Numbered from the stretch's first letter, positions 37,129 to 46,312 are shown. The stretch: 64,000 bases of DNA from Beijerinckiaceae bacterium (GCA_004564215.1 CP024846.1:1674001-1738000), one strand, 5' to 3'. Notes: a model not told the origin generated them from the sequence alone. Numbers and translations are program-made.

Positions 37129-37899
37129 CTATGCGCGGTTCTTGCGTTCGCGCAATTCGGCGAAGACCGCGTCAGGGTCTGCGCCGATCATGCCAAGCTC
37201 CGTTTGGATAGCGGGGTTGCCGGCGCGAAGAAAGGGGTTCGTTGCCAGTTCTTTTGTAATCGTGGTCGGCAGGGTGAAGTTTCCGTCCTTGCGCTGGCGG
37301 GCGACTTCTTCCGCGCGCGCCTTCAAGACCCTGTTGCCGGGATCGACGCTCAAGGCGAAACGCGCATTCGCCAATGTGTATTCATGGCCGCAATAGATGT
37401 TCGTGCCGCCGGGAAGCGCGGCCAGTTTCATCAGCGAATGAAACAGCACCGCGGGGCGTTCCTCGAACGCACGGCCGCAGCCCATCGCAAACAATGTATC
37501 GCCGGCAAAAACAATATTCTCTTCCTCGAACCAATAGGCGATATGGCCGGAGGTATGACCAGGAACTTCAATGACCTTCGCTTCGAGCGTGCCAATGGTC
37601 ACAAGATCGCCCTCCCCGACCGCGCGGTCGAGACTGCCGATTTGGGCGCTTTCCTTGGCCGGGCCGGTGACGCGGACATGCGGAAAATTGGCCCTGAGAC
37701 CGGCAATTCCCTGCACATGATCGAAATGGTGATGGGTGACCAGAATATCCGTAAGCACCCACTCCTTGGCCGCGAGCGCGGCCAGAATGGGCACCGCGTC
37801 GGGCGCATCGATCGCCGCCGTCGCCTGGGTGCTCGGATCATGGACGAGGACCCCGAAATTGTCGGCAAGGCAAAGAAACTGGTAAATTTGGGCAGCCAT
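37129..37899 (-). CDS. gloB: Hydroxyacylglutathione hydrolase (glyoxalase II)
   Basis: GloB hydrolyses S-lactoylglutathione, the product of glyoxalase I, to lactate and glutathione. The 256-aa metallo-beta-lactamase has the metal motif VTHHHFDHVQGIAGL (about residues 55-69), VPGHTSGHIAYWF, VFAGDTLFAMGCGRAFE and NIYCGHEYTLANARFA, all diagnostic for glyoxalase II. It is divergent from the methyltransferase at 38039, a frequent arrangement in the alphaproteobacteria. Confidence 0.94.
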   Translation of the reverse strand: MAAQIYQFLCLADNFGVLVHDPSTQATAAIDAPDAVPILAALAAKEWVLTDILVTHHHFDHVQGIAGLRANFPHVRVTGPAKESAQIGSLDRAVGEGDLVTIGTLEAKVIEVPGHTSGHIAYWFEEENIVFAGDTLFAMGCGRAFEERPAVLFHSLMKLAALPGGTNIYCGHEYTLANARFALSVDPGNRVLKARAEEVARQRKDGNFTLPTTITKELATNPFLRAGNPAIQTELGMIGADPDAVFAELRERKNRA

Positions 37900-38038
37900 G
37901 GCGGCGATGCTCCTGAATGGCGTTCCCAGGAAAGTGGCGAACTGCGAGGATCAATCAAGGCTTTATTTTTTGACGCGAAGGGGAGATCATCGTTTCCCCT
38001 CGTACATCTGCTCCGTCCGCGCTAACCTAGCCGAACCC

Positions 38039-38791
38039 ATGTCGATCGATGTTGTTGACCTTCGCTCTTTCTATAGCTCGTCGTTGGGCGAGGTCGCGCG
38101 GCGTGTCATTCAAAAGATCGTGCGCGAGCGCTTCTCCAATTGCAGCGGCTATTCGATCCTGGGCGTCGGCTATGCGACCCCCTATCTCGAAGTGTTCCGC
38201 GAGGAGGCGGTACGGGTACTGGCCTTCATGCCGGCCGAGCAAGGGGTCCTGAACTGGCCGATTTCGGGCTTGTCTTCATCGGCGCTGGTGGAGACGACGG
38301 CAATGCCCTTGCCGAACTCCTGCATAGACCGGGCCCTCGTCGTCCATGCCCTCGAGATCACCGAGCATCCGCGCGACCTTCTCTCCGAGGTCTGGCGGAT
38401 TTTGACGCCCGGCGGCCGGGTGATAGTGGTCGTGCCGTGCCGCTCCGGTCTCTGGGCGCGTCTCGACCGGACCCCATTCGGCCATGGGCAGCCTTATTCG
38501 CGCGCGCAACTCGGTGAACTCATGCGGGAGACGCTGTTTTCGCCAACCCATTGGTCGGAAGCGCTTTACGTCCCCCCTTTTCAACGCCGGACCCTGTTGC
38601 ATTCGGCTGCCTTCGTCGAGGAGATCGGCACCAGCCTCTCCTTGCCATGGAGCGGCGTTCTGATCGTCGAGGCGACCAAATTGCTGTACCGGCCAGTCGG
38701 CGTGCGGCGGGCCGCGACTTATGCGGTCCCGAGCCTGCAACCGGTTCTGGCTCCGGACTCGGGCGGCATCGCGCCCGGAATCTGCGGCTGA
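38039..38791 (+). CDS. Class I SAM-dependent methyltransferase
   Basis: This 250-aa protein has a class I methyltransferase core, with a variant glycine motif (GYSILGVGYATPYLEVF, about 37-53), the IDRALVVHALEITEHPRDLL segment and EVWRILTPGGRVIVVVPC (post-II motif). The GYAT loop in place of the usual GxGxG and the C-terminal extension (from 180) are shared by the gloB-linked alphaproteobacterial group. Its substrate is unknown. The start at 38039 (MSIDVVDLRSFYSSS) avoids overlap with divergent gloB; the frame is open further upstream. Confidence 0.85.
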   Translation: MSIDVVDLRSFYSSSLGEVARRVIQKIVRERFSNCSGYSILGVGYATPYLEVFREEAVRVLAFMPAEQGVLNWPISGLSSSALVETTAMPLPNSCIDRALVVHALEITEHPRDLLSEVWRILTPGGRVIVVVPCRSGLWARLDRTPFGHGQPYSRAQLGELMRETLFSPTHWSEALYVPPFQRRTLLHSAAFVEEIGTSLSLPWSGVLIVEATKLLYRPVGVRRAATYAVPSLQPVLAPDSGGIAPGICG

Positions 38792-38804
38792 CGCGGAAAC
38801 CGAC

Positions 38805-39503
38805 CTATCGACGCAGTTTGACGGCGGGAGCTTGTTTGAGGCCAAAACATGTGGCGAGGAACAATCCGCCGTGAATGAGGCCTGGCCCATCGATCCCATG
38901 CCCGAGATTGGCGGACAGATGCCATTGGGAAGCAATCCCCGCGTCGGCCAAAGCCTCGGCCGAAAGAAACAGCGCCTCAGGCGAAATGACTTCGTCCTGG
39001 CCGCCATGGACCAGCAGTATCGGGGGTGATTTGGCGGCCGGTCGCAATTTGCCGACCTGATCCAAATACTCGGGCCCAACCAACTCGCCGGAATAGCCGA
39101 TGATTGCGGCCGGTGCCCGCTCTCGCCGCAGCCCGGCGTGAAGGGCAAGCATCGCCCCTTGGCTGAAACCGACCAGGGCGAGTTTGGTATCGTCCAGACC
39201 GCAACGGTCAAGTTCGCTGTCCAGGAAGGCATTGAGGATTGGAGCAGCTCGATTAACCCCGTTCCAGCGTTCGGTCGGGTCCCGCATCGTCAAGCGGAAC
39301 CATTGCCGGCCCGCGGGCGCTTCAGGACATGGTTCCGGCGCGTTGGGCGAGGCAAAAGCTGCATCCGGCAGCAGACCTTGCCATTGCTGGGCAAGCCCAA
39401 TCAGGTCATTGCCGTTGGCGCCGTAGCCATGCAGGAAGACAATCAGCTGCTTTGCCGCGCGCGATTTCGCCGCGACACGCGGGCCCTCGATTGTAACCGC
39501 CAT
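38805..39503 (-). CDS. Alpha/beta hydrolase (phospholipase/carboxylesterase family)
   Basis: This 232-aa esterase has the oxyanion region LIVFLHGYGANGNDLIGLAQ (about 20-39), the nucleophile elbow LALVGFSQGAMLALHAGLR with Ser in GFSQG (about 119), the Asp in VHGGQDEVISPEALF and the His in ANLGHGIDGPGLIHGG. It resembles bacterial carboxylesterase/lysophospholipases of the abhydrolase_2 family. It is cytosolic (no signal peptide). It is convergent with the methyltransferase (13-nt gap). Confidence 0.9.
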   Translation of the reverse strand: MAVTIEGPRVAAKSRAAKQLIVFLHGYGANGNDLIGLAQQWQGLLPDAAFASPNAPEPCPEAPAGRQWFRLTMRDPTERWNGVNRAAPILNAFLDSELDRCGLDDTKLALVGFSQGAMLALHAGLRRERAPAAIIGYSGELVGPEYLDQVGKLRPAAKSPPILLVHGGQDEVISPEALFLSAEALADAGIASQWHLSANLGHGIDGPGLIHGGLFLATCFGLKQAPAVKLRR

Positions 39504-39569
39504 TTAAGTTCCGCTGCCCCTCATTCTCGTCACGCCGAAGAAGGCTGTTTTTTTGCAAAGGTCAAGCAG

Positions 39570-39755
39570 ATGGCGAGGACGCATTCGCTGAGGCTTTTGC
39601 TGCAGGATTTTTACGGGCTGTGGTTAAGGGCTAATTTGGATTGCCTGTATAAAAATTCGGGCGCAATCCTGCGCAGCGCGAGTCGAATGCTGCGTCTTGC
39701 GTTGCCGCAGCCGCGCTATCAGATTCGGAACTCGGGTTTGGAGCCTGAGATATGA
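39570..39755 (+). CDS. Possible small ORF translationally coupled to gluQRS
   Basis: This ORF of 61 codons (MARTHSLRLLLQDFYGLWLR at the start) has AAGGT about 7 nt before the ATG. Its TGA overlaps the gluQRS ATG (ATGA). The product would be basic with one hydrophobic stretch. I do not recognise it. The overlap and ribosome site favour a real leader or small protein. It could equally be a chance frame, because the 248-bp gap otherwise holds only the gluQRS upstream region. Confidence 0.35.
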   Translation: MARTHSLRLLLQDFYGLWLRANLDCLYKNSGAILRSASRMLRLALPQPRYQIRNSGLEPEI

Positions 39756-40642
39756 CACGGACTTTTAACCGCGTTTTCCGTTTCGCGCCATCCTCCAATG
39801 GCTACCTCCATCTTGGCCACGCCTATTCAGCCCTGTTGAATTTCGAAATGGCGCGCGCGTCGGGCGGACGTTTACTTTTGCGAATCGAGGATATCGACCT
39901 CGAACGCTGCCGACTTGAATTCGAAAAGGGGATTTACGAAGATCTCCACTGGCTTGGCCTCTCATGGGAGATGCCGGTCCGTCGCCAATCCGAGCATTTT
40001 CCCGAATATGCGAAGGCCCTCGAAACCCTAACCGCGCAGGGCCTGACCTACCCATGCTTTTGTTCGCGCGGCGAAATCATGAATGCCGTGGCCGGGTCCC
40101 CGAATTGGTCCCGGGATCCGGATGGTTCTCCGCTTTATCCGGGAACCTGCAAACATCTTTCGGAGGAAGAACAGCGACGGCGCATTTCCGCCGGACGCCA
40201 CAGCGCTCTTCGAATCGACATGGACGCGGCCCTCGCGAAAATCACGGCCCCGATCAATTGGCGCGAATATGGGCCCGATTCACGCGGACGTGATGTCTGC
40301 GCCGAACCATTTCTTTGGGGCGACGCGGTCCTTGCCCGCAAGGATACGCCTGCGAGCTATCACATTGCCGCCGTGGTCGATGATGCGATCCAGGGTGTGA
40401 CCGATGTTGTAAGAGGCGAAGATCTGTTTATGGCCACGAGCCTGCATCGTCTGTTGCAGGTCCTGCTCGATCTTCCGGCGCCGTCCTATCACCATCATGG
40501 GCTCTTGCGCGATGCTTCCGGACAAAAATTGTCGAAAAGCACCCGCGCCCAACCGCTGAGGGCCTTGCGCCAAAACGGGCTTTCTCCGGTTGCTGTGCGC
40601 GAACGTCTGGCCCCCGCCTTGAGCTTCGCCGTCCTGCAATAA
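39752..40642 (+). CDS. gluQ: tRNA glutamyl-Q(34) synthetase GluQRS
   Basis: GluQRS attaches glutamate to queuosine at position 34 of tRNA-Asp; it is a truncated GluRS without the anticodon domain. The 296-aa protein has the class I motif RFAPSSNGYLHLGHAYSALL (HLGH, about residues 10-29), RIEDIDLERCR, and the zinc site CFCSRGE...YPGTC that characterises GluQRS. The C-terminal GQKLSKSTRAQPL is the KMSKS-type loop. The length is right for the family. The ATG overlaps the stop of a small upstream frame. Confidence 0.93.
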   Translation: MTRTFNRVFRFAPSSNGYLHLGHAYSALLNFEMARASGGRLLLRIEDIDLERCRLEFEKGIYEDLHWLGLSWEMPVRRQSEHFPEYAKALETLTAQGLTYPCFCSRGEIMNAVAGSPNWSRDPDGSPLYPGTCKHLSEEEQRRRISAGRHSALRIDMDAALAKITAPINWREYGPDSRGRDVCAEPFLWGDAVLARKDTPASYHIAAVVDDAIQGVTDVVRGEDLFMATSLHRLLQVLLDLPAPSYHHHGLLRDASGQKLSKSTRAQPLRALRQNGLSPVAVRERLAPALSFAVLQ

Positions 40643-41004
40643 TTTCAATTCATTGCGAGAACGGGCGCCGGCTTTGTTTTGTGGTTGATCTGACTCCAAG
40701 GATAGGCTTGGGTGCATGCGCCTGAATCAACGAGGTTTTAAGCACGCCTTCCACTTCCCTTCATATTCCCGCACACCTAAGATCATAACGTGATCGATTC
40801 CAAAAGCTTAGAGCGGGATGCGGGCGGAAAACCGGGTTCCACTTTTCCTCATCCCGCTCTTGAACGCCATTAACCCAAAAATCGGCCTTCCCGGCTTGAG
40901 CCTATTCAATTCGACTTGAGCATCCGGCTTGGTCCTGGCAATTTGTCCTAGAACCGACGTTTTTATCCTTTAAGGCCGGGACATCCCCAAAAACGGTGGT
41001 GATT
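40643..41004. other. Gene-free gap holding a palindromic repeat
   Basis: There is no supported gene in these 362 bp between gluQRS and the DUF6134 gene. The only structured element is the palindromic repeat at 40810-40860. The rest should contain the promoter of the secreted DUF6134 protein. Confidence 0.5.
40810..40860. repeat. Short palindromic intergenic repeat
   Basis: GAGCGGGATG and CATCCCGCTC form a perfect 10-bp outer stem. The inside (CGGAAAACCGGGTTCCACTT) resembles the core of the alphaproteobacterial repeat family AGAGCATGATCC...GGATCATGCTCT. Related pieces occur at 52086-52188, 53297-53358 and 54006-54043. Confidence 0.7.
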
Positions 41005-41658
41005 ATGCGAATTATTCCTTTTTTCCTGCCCCTGCTCGCCTTGACCATTTCGCCCGCCGGCGCAGACAACCCTCCTGCCGCGACCAAGATCCACAAGGTC
41101 TTTGATATTGTCCGCGAAGGCACGAAAATCGGCACCGACCTGGTCGATATCGAACAACAAAACGATACGACCACCGTGAAAATCAAGACCGACCTCTCGG
41201 TCAAGGTGATGTTTATCGAAGCCTATCGTTACGAATACTCCTGCAACGAGACCTGGAAGAACGGCCAGCTTATCACCTTTAAGTCGCGGACCAACGACAA
41301 CGGGACCAAACATGCCGTCGACGTCACTTTGGCGCCCGACAAATTGAACATGGATGTTGACGGCAAGCATCGAGACCTGCCCAAGACGGCCGGCCCCGCA
41401 AGCGTATGGGGCAAGGATCTGATCAATCGGGTCGAGGCGTTCGAACCCGACACCGGCAAGCCCTTGACCATCAAGGTTACCGACATCGGCGATGAAACCA
41501 TCACGATCAACGGCGTGGCGCATAAAGCCCATCACTACAAGATCGCTGATACGCTGAACGGCGAATTCGCGCGCGAGGTTTGGTTCGACGGAGATACCCT
41601 CCTGCGCACCAAGATCATCGGCTCGGACAAATCGGTCATCATTTCCGACCTCCGCTAA
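41005..41658 (+). CDS. Secreted DUF6134 family protein
   Basis: This 217-aa precursor has a Sec signal peptide (MRIIPFFLPLLALTISPAGA, cleavage about residue 20). It is a beta-rich domain that begins KIHKVFDIVREGTKIGTDLV. It continues with EAYRYEYSCNETWKNGQLIT and ends AREVWFDGDTLLRTKIIGSD. The pattern of a small periplasmic beta-sandwich with R/W-rich strands fits DUF6134; no function is known. ATG 41005 is preferred over the two GTG codons just upstream because the signal peptide then starts properly. A RIME-like repeat begins 3 nt after the stop. Confidence 0.82.
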   Translation: MRIIPFFLPLLALTISPAGADNPPAATKIHKVFDIVREGTKIGTDLVDIEQQNDTTTVKIKTDLSVKVMFIEAYRYEYSCNETWKNGQLITFKSRTNDNGTKHAVDVTLAPDKLNMDVDGKHRDLPKTAGPASVWGKDLINRVEAFEPDTGKPLTIKVTDIGDETITINGVAHKAHHYKIADTLNGEFAREVWFDGDTLLRTKIIGSDKSVIISDLR

Positions 41659-41660
41659 CC

Positions 41661-41776
41661 CAGAGCATGTTCCGAAAAAGTTGACCGACTTTTTCGATCA
41701 GAACATGCTCCAACTCGTTGAACTTGAGCGTTTCCTTTTCGATCAGATGATTCCATCTGATCGGGAAGCGCTCTAG
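41661..41776 (-). repeat. RIME-like intergenic repeat, copy B
   Basis: This is the inverted partner of 4928-5043. Read on the minus strand it starts CTAGAGCGCTTCCCGATCAG and ends in GGAACATGCTCTG, with only two to three differences over about 115 bp. It lies between two convergent genes (DUF6134 and the M23 peptidase), where its paired hairpins could serve as a bidirectional transcription barrier. Confidence 0.88.
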
Positions 41777-41879
41777 GCGTTGCAAATGCGAGAGCAGCTT
41801 TCGGGGGGAAGCTGCTTAAGCCGTCCGCTCATTCACGCCTGCGCCACAAGCAGGCGCCCGGTCTCAATGCCAGCCGCGA

Positions 41880-43901
41880 TTACCGATCCGCCTGACGCGT
41901 GGCGACCCGCTGGGCGTTTGGCGCCTTGGCGAGCAACGCGTCGATGCGGTCTCGTTCGCGTTTGAAATTGGCGAGCATGCGACCATCGAATTCGCGGGTG
42001 CGGGCCAGCTTGACCCGCATCGGATCCACGAAATGCCCGTTCACTAATATTTCATAATGAAGATGCGGGCCTGTCGCGAGGCCAGTCTGGCCCAGATAGC
42101 CAATCACCTGACCCTGGCGTACATGCGCGCCACGGGTGGCGCCGCGGGCGAACCCGGACAAGTGATTGTAGGTTGTGATGTAGCCATTGGCGTGCTGGAC
42201 CTCGACCCGTCGGCCATAGCCTGAATCCCAGCCCGCCTGGGTGATCGTGCCGCTGCCGGCGGCAAATATGGGCGTCCCGATCGGCGCGGCCCAATCGACC
42301 CCCGTATGGGGACGCGAATAGCCGAGAATGGGATGGTATCTGATGCCGAAGCCGGAGGTGAACCGGCCGCCGACGATCGGCATGCGCACCAAGAATTTGC
42401 GGGTCGAGCGCCCGTCCTGGTCAAAGAAATCGACGAGGCCGTCATCGGGAGTCTGGAACCGGTAGTAGCGGTAGATTTCATTGTGCGCGGTAATGGACGC
42501 GTAGAGAAGCTGATTGTGCCCTTCGCCTTCCTCGGTTTCGTCGTAAAAGGCTTCGAATGTATCTCCTCCCGTGACCGCTCTTTGAAAGTCGACATCATTG
42601 GCAAAGATGCGGACCAAATCGTCGATGATCGGGCGCGGAATTTCTTGTTTCAGGGCAGTTTCATAGAGCGAATCGTAAAGCCGCATGCCGCTCGTCGTGT
42701 CGTCATCGTCGCTGTCGTCGTGAGCCTGTTTCTTGGCTGTGCGACGCGGCGTCGTCATCTGGACGTAGCCGCCATGATCGTTGATCGCGATATTCGTTTC
42801 CAAGGTCTCGTCGGAATACACCGATAGGCGGGCCAGGGTCATATTGGCTCCGGAGCCGTCGAGATCGGCGAACAACAGCTTCAGGCGCCGCCCTTCCGCC
42901 ACGGCCGCTTCCCCGCGCTGGACATTGAAGGCGGCCACGACACTGGCAATCTGGTCCTTGGTGAGCCCGACGGAGCGGAGCACGTCCTCGATCGTTTCGC
43001 CGTGCCGGACCACGACGAGGCGTTCCTCCATTTGCGTCGGCTGCAAGATCTGCGACGAACGCGGAACGTTCGACACGTTTTCCGGAACCATGCGGACTTC
43101 GATCGTGGAAAATGGGGCCGTCGTGATCGGTTCGGAGGAATTGGCGTAGCCCAGAACGCCGGGGAGATTGGCACGGGACGTTCGCATCAGAAGAAGTTGC
43201 GGCGGCAAGGCGAGCGGTTTGGAACCGGCTTCGAGCGTGTTCTTCACCTGCTCGGCGACCTGAGCCTGCACCTCTTCCAGCGACAGAGTGCTCTGACTTG
43301 AAAAAATCTGGCCGGCCAGATCGCGGGTCGACCAGGAAATCTCGGCGTCGTCCTGAACGGGTTCTTGCGCGGCGTCCATCTGATTGCGCGCGTTGGCAAG
43401 AACTTTCAGAGGGTTAAAGGGCGGGACCTCCTCGGAAAGTCCGACGCTCGCCATGGCCAAGGTCGTTTGAACATGGGTGAAGGTCTGAACTTTAACGACT
43501 TCCTTTTCGCCCAGGCGCATCGCGGTCGGCGCCTGAAAACTCTGCTTCGCGGCCACCAGATCGACGGCCTTGACCAGACGGTCTCCCTTATGGGGATTGA
43601 CCCCGAAGTCGAGGGTGATCTCCTTACGCTGTGAGAGCGCGGGCGAGGGCGGCTCGGCGAAATAGGTCCGCTGCCCAAGCGCCGCGTAGATCGCCGCGCC
43701 AATCAGCAAGGCTCCGGAAACGCCGGTGAGAAGCGTGCCGGAAAACCACCGAAGCGAGACCCGCCGTCTATCGAATGAAGTGTGATGCCCGCCATCGACT
43801 TCAATGGCCGGGTCGAGCCCGAATTCAGCGTCTGCGCGCCGCATCGCAGGCTCAAACCCAATGCTAAGACCTGGACTTCGGACCTGTGCGTCCATCATCA
43901 T
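41880..43901 (-). CDS. M23 family metallopeptidase (large, membrane-anchored)
   Basis: This 673-aa cell-wall endopeptidase homologue has a single TM helix near residues 53-73 (TGVSGALLIGAAIYAAL). It has a long periplasmic linker and an OapA/LysM-like module at about 295-345 (VVVRHGETIEDVLRSVGLTK). The C-terminal M23 domain (about 505-620) has the zinc motifs RPHTGVDWAAPIGTP (HxxxD) and LATGPHLHYEILVNG (HLH). All metal ligands are present, so it should be active against peptidoglycan crosslinks. The start is one of three tandem ATGs at 43901. It is convergent with DUF6134, with a repeat between. Confidence 0.9.
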   Translation of the reverse strand: MMMDAQVRSPGLSIGFEPAMRRADAEFGLDPAIEVDGGHHTSFDRRRVSLRWFSGTLLTGVSGALLIGAAIYAALGQRTYFAEPPSPALSQRKEITLDFGVNPHKGDRLVKAVDLVAAKQSFQAPTAMRLGEKEVVKVQTFTHVQTTLAMASVGLSEEVPPFNPLKVLANARNQMDAAQEPVQDDAEISWSTRDLAGQIFSSQSTLSLEEVQAQVAEQVKNTLEAGSKPLALPPQLLLMRTSRANLPGVLGYANSSEPITTAPFSTIEVRMVPENVSNVPRSSQILQPTQMEERLVVVRHGETIEDVLRSVGLTKDQIASVVAAFNVQRGEAAVAEGRRLKLLFADLDGSGANMTLARLSVYSDETLETNIAINDHGGYVQMTTPRRTAKKQAHDDSDDDDTTSGMRLYDSLYETALKQEIPRPIIDDLVRIFANDVDFQRAVTGGDTFEAFYDETEEGEGHNQLLYASITAHNEIYRYYRFQTPDDGLVDFFDQDGRSTRKFLVRMPIVGGRFTSGFGIRYHPILGYSRPHTGVDWAAPIGTPIFAAGSGTITQAGWDSGYGRRVEVQHANGYITTYNHLSGFARGATRGAHVRQGQVIGYLGQTGLATGPHLHYEILVNGHFVDPMRVKLARTREFDGRMLANFKRERDRIDALLAKAPNAQRVATRQADR

Positions 43902-44739
43902 CGCGTTGGTTCAACCCCGCGTGCAACGCCACCGACTTTCATGCGCATGACCCCGAGCGGCAGGAGATTGGAGAAGGCCCCAGAACATTGGAGGCCTCGG
44001 CAGGCTCTTCGAGCCCCGAAAATCCTGCGCCCCAATTGAAACCATCCGCAAAAGCGGTTGAAATGAGAGACAAATGCGCGAGATCGGAAAGAAACGGACA
44101 CTGCTTCGTTCAAAAAAAGCTCTTGCGAAGCTAACCTTTTGAAGATGGCTCAAATACGGCGCAGCTTGCCAGGGGCTCACGGCGAAGACGCGCAGTGAGT
44201 CTGCCCGCGCCCCGATCCAAAACCGCAGGGATTTCGCAGGCGGCGAGGCGGCCGAAATAACGCTCGGTTGGTTGACAAGCGACGCCAAGCTTTGTAGAGG
44301 AAGCCACGGTCAACGCGACATTAACGTCGCGGTTTTTGTGTTTGCAAGCACCCTCGCCTATGACATTTGGGGATGCGTGTAAGCGCTCTAAAGGATTAAG
44401 GACTCCAGAGGGTTAGGCTTTAGTCATCCTTTCCGCTGGACATCGTTTCGTGATTTATTCGGGCGCTTAAAAGACGATCCGAATTCGCGGGCTTCCAAAC
44501 TTTTGGACCTTAATCGGAGTTCGATGCGGGGGACATTCTCCTCGGTATGCCGCTCTATCTTCGTGGCGGCGCACCATGTTGCATGGCACGACTTCGCGAA
44601 AGGAAAGCGGTCCGCGACAAATAACATGCGGCCGCGAGAGCTTTGGTTTAGGATCCGATCCAGGTTGCACGGATCGCTTTAATTCGGTCGCCGAAAACTT
44701 TGCCAGCGGCGGAGCCGCATCGGATACAAGGGAAGTCAA
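43902..44739. other. 838-bp gene-free region upstream of rplU
   Basis: This is the longest gap in the window between the M23 gene (minus) and rplU (plus). I find no tRNA, no known small RNA motif and no ORF with protein character. It contains TTGACA at 44273-44278, a hairpin with T-run at 44314-44337 and several AT-rich stretches, so it probably carries the rplU-rpmA promoter and a long leader. Confidence 0.5.
44314..44337 (+). terminator. Terminator-like hairpin upstream of rplU
   Basis: CGCGAC and GTCGCG pair exactly around ATTAAC, followed by GTTTTT on the plus strand, the form of an intrinsic terminator. No annotated plus-strand gene precedes it, so it would end an unannotated transcript or act as an attenuator in the rplU leader. 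Confidence 0.5.
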
Positions 44740-45096
44740 GTGTTCGCAGTCATCAAAACCGGCGGAAAGCAATATAGCGTCACCGCCGAAGATACGATCA
44801 CCGTCATGACGCTCGTCGGCGAGCCTGGCGATACCGTGACGTTCGACGACGTTCTCATGCTATCTCAGGATGGCGTGCCGGCTTTCGGCGCTCCCTTCAT
44901 TGAAGGCGCAAGCGTGACAGGCCAGATCGTCGAGCACAAGCGCGGACCGAAGGCGATTGCCTTCAAGAAGCGGCGGCGGCAAAACTCCAAGCGCAAGCGC
45001 GGCCATCGCCAGGATTTGACCCTGGTGCGGATCACCGAGTTTGTAACGGGCGGCGCCAAGCCTACCGCTAAGAGCGCCAGCGCAGCCGGTGAATAA
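44740..45096 (+). CDS. rplU: 50S ribosomal protein L21
   Basis: This 118-aa protein has the L21 N-terminus FAVIKTGGKQYSVTAEDTIT, VKRGPKAIAFKKRRRQNSKR-type rRNA-binding region (HKRGPKAIAFKKRRRQNS) and RGHRQDLTLVRI. A short alanine/lysine-rich tail (KPTAKSASAAGE) extends beyond the core, as in other alphaproteobacteria. The start is GTG at 44740 with AAGGGA about 7 nt upstream. rpmA follows after 92 nt in the usual order. Confidence 0.97.
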   Translation: MFAVIKTGGKQYSVTAEDTITVMTLVGEPGDTVTFDDVLMLSQDGVPAFGAPFIEGASVTGQIVEHKRGPKAIAFKKRRRQNSKRKRGHRQDLTLVRITEFVTGGAKPTAKSASAAGE

Positions 45097-45188
45097 CCCG
45101 TTTCACCCTGATGGCGTGAACGGGATTTGATTTTTAGAGGGCCGCAAGGCGAGTCGCGCGTCGCGCAGGAAAATTCGGAGCCAAATCG

Positions 45189-45464
45189 ATGGCACATAAG
45201 AAGGCAGGCGGTTCATCCCGCAACGGCCGAGATTCCAAAGGTCGGCGTCTCGGGGTCAAGAAATTTGGCGGAGAATTCGTCATCGGTGGCAATATCATCG
45301 TGCGCCAGCGCGGAACCAAGTGGCATCCCGGCGCGAATGTCGGACTGGGTACGGATCACACGTTATATGCCTTGACCGAGGGTAAGATCGAGTTCCGTAC
45401 CAAGGCCGATGGCCGGTCATATGTTTCCGTCGTACCTTTGCCGCAGGCAGAGGCGGCTCAATAA
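45189..45464 (+). CDS. rpmA: 50S ribosomal protein L27
   Basis: This 91-aa L27 has the classic N-terminus [20 protein letters not shown], which reaches the peptidyl transferase centre, then [20 protein letters not shown] and [20 protein letters not shown]. It directly follows rplU and precedes the GNAT and obgE genes. This rplU-rpmA-obgE order is typical for the group. Confidence 0.97.
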   Translation: MAHKKAGGSSRNGRDSKGRRLGVKKFGGEFVIGGNIIVRQRGTKWHPGANVGLGTDHTLYALTEGKIEFRTKADGRSYVSVVPLPQAEAAQ

Positions 45465-45493
45465 AGGTGGAGACCTTAGAAAAACCTCCACCT
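45465..45493 (+). terminator. Hairpin immediately after rpmA
   Basis: AGGTGGAG and CTCCACCT form an 8-bp stem with a 13-nt loop starting at the last base of the rpmA stop region. There is no T-run directly after it, only TTTTT about 30 nt further, so it may reduce rather than stop read-through into the GNAT-obgE genes. Confidence 0.45.
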
Positions 45494-45643
45494 GCTCCCC
45501 TGGAACGGTGGACTTGGTTTTTCTGAACTGAAAAACGCTCCTGAAATAAGGAAGAAGAGTCCGGAAGGCCCGAGAGGGTTTGGGGGAGCCCACCACCCTT
45601 TTTGGTTCAAGACTCCGCAAGGGGTCTGCTGACCGGAGCTCAC

Positions 45644-46312
45644 ATGTTCCCGGATCTCACTTCGGACGACATTTTTCGCATCGAAACGAAGCGGCTATGG
45701 CTGCGCTGGCCGCGCGCGTCCGATGCGGCGTCGATTGCCGGTTTTGCGAGCTTGCCGCAGACCGCGCGGATGACGGCGGCCATTCCGCACCCCTATCCCC
45801 CGGGCGAAGCCGAACGCTTCATTCTCCAGGCGCGGGCGGACAACGCCAATAAATCCGCGCTTGTTCTGGCGATGACCCTCAAGAGCAATGTGCATCAGAC
45901 GATCGGGCTCGTGAGCGCAACCTTTGCCGCGCTCAAGGATGTCGAATTGGGCTATGTGTTGGCGCCCGCCTTTTGGGGCAAGGGCCTGACCGGCGAAGCC
46001 GTGAAGGCGCTTGTCGCGACCGTGTTCAGCGTGACCCCGGCAGAGCGGATCGTCGCAAACTCCCGCACGAGCAACCCCGCGTCTCGCCGAGTTCTCGAGA
46101 AATCCGGTTTCGGCTTTGTCGATACCGGCCTCGATTTCCTGCCCGCGCGAGGCGGCATGCATCCGTGCGATCGGTTCGTTCTCGATCGCAAATCATGGGC
46201 TGGCCGGTTGCGGGAGGGCAACAGCAGCCAACCCATGCCGCCTATGGCACAGCAAGGCCGCGACATAAGCGACCCGGCAGCGCTTGCCGCCGCCCGCCGC
46301 GTTGAAGGCTGA
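45644..46312 (+). CDS. GNAT family N-acetyltransferase (RimJ/RimL-like)
   Basis: This 222-aa protein has the RimJ/RimL-type GNAT pattern: IETKRLWLRWPRASDAASIA near the N-terminus, DVELGYVLAPAFWGKGLTGE with the acetyl-CoA loop (GKGLTGEAV), and ANSRTSNPASRRVLEKSGF. Such enzymes acetylate protein N-termini or small molecules; the substrate is unknown. GGAG lies about 7 nt before ATG 45644. It lies between rpmA and obgE on the same strand, a conserved position in Hyphomicrobiales. Confidence 0.88.
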   Translation: MFPDLTSDDIFRIETKRLWLRWPRASDAASIAGFASLPQTARMTAAIPHPYPPGEAERFILQARADNANKSALVLAMTLKSNVHQTIGLVSATFAALKDVELGYVLAPAFWGKGLTGEAVKALVATVFSVTPAERIVANSRTSNPASRRVLEKSGFGFVDTGLDFLPARGGMHPCDRFVLDRKSWAGRLREGNSSQPMPPMAQQGRDISDPAALAAARRVEG

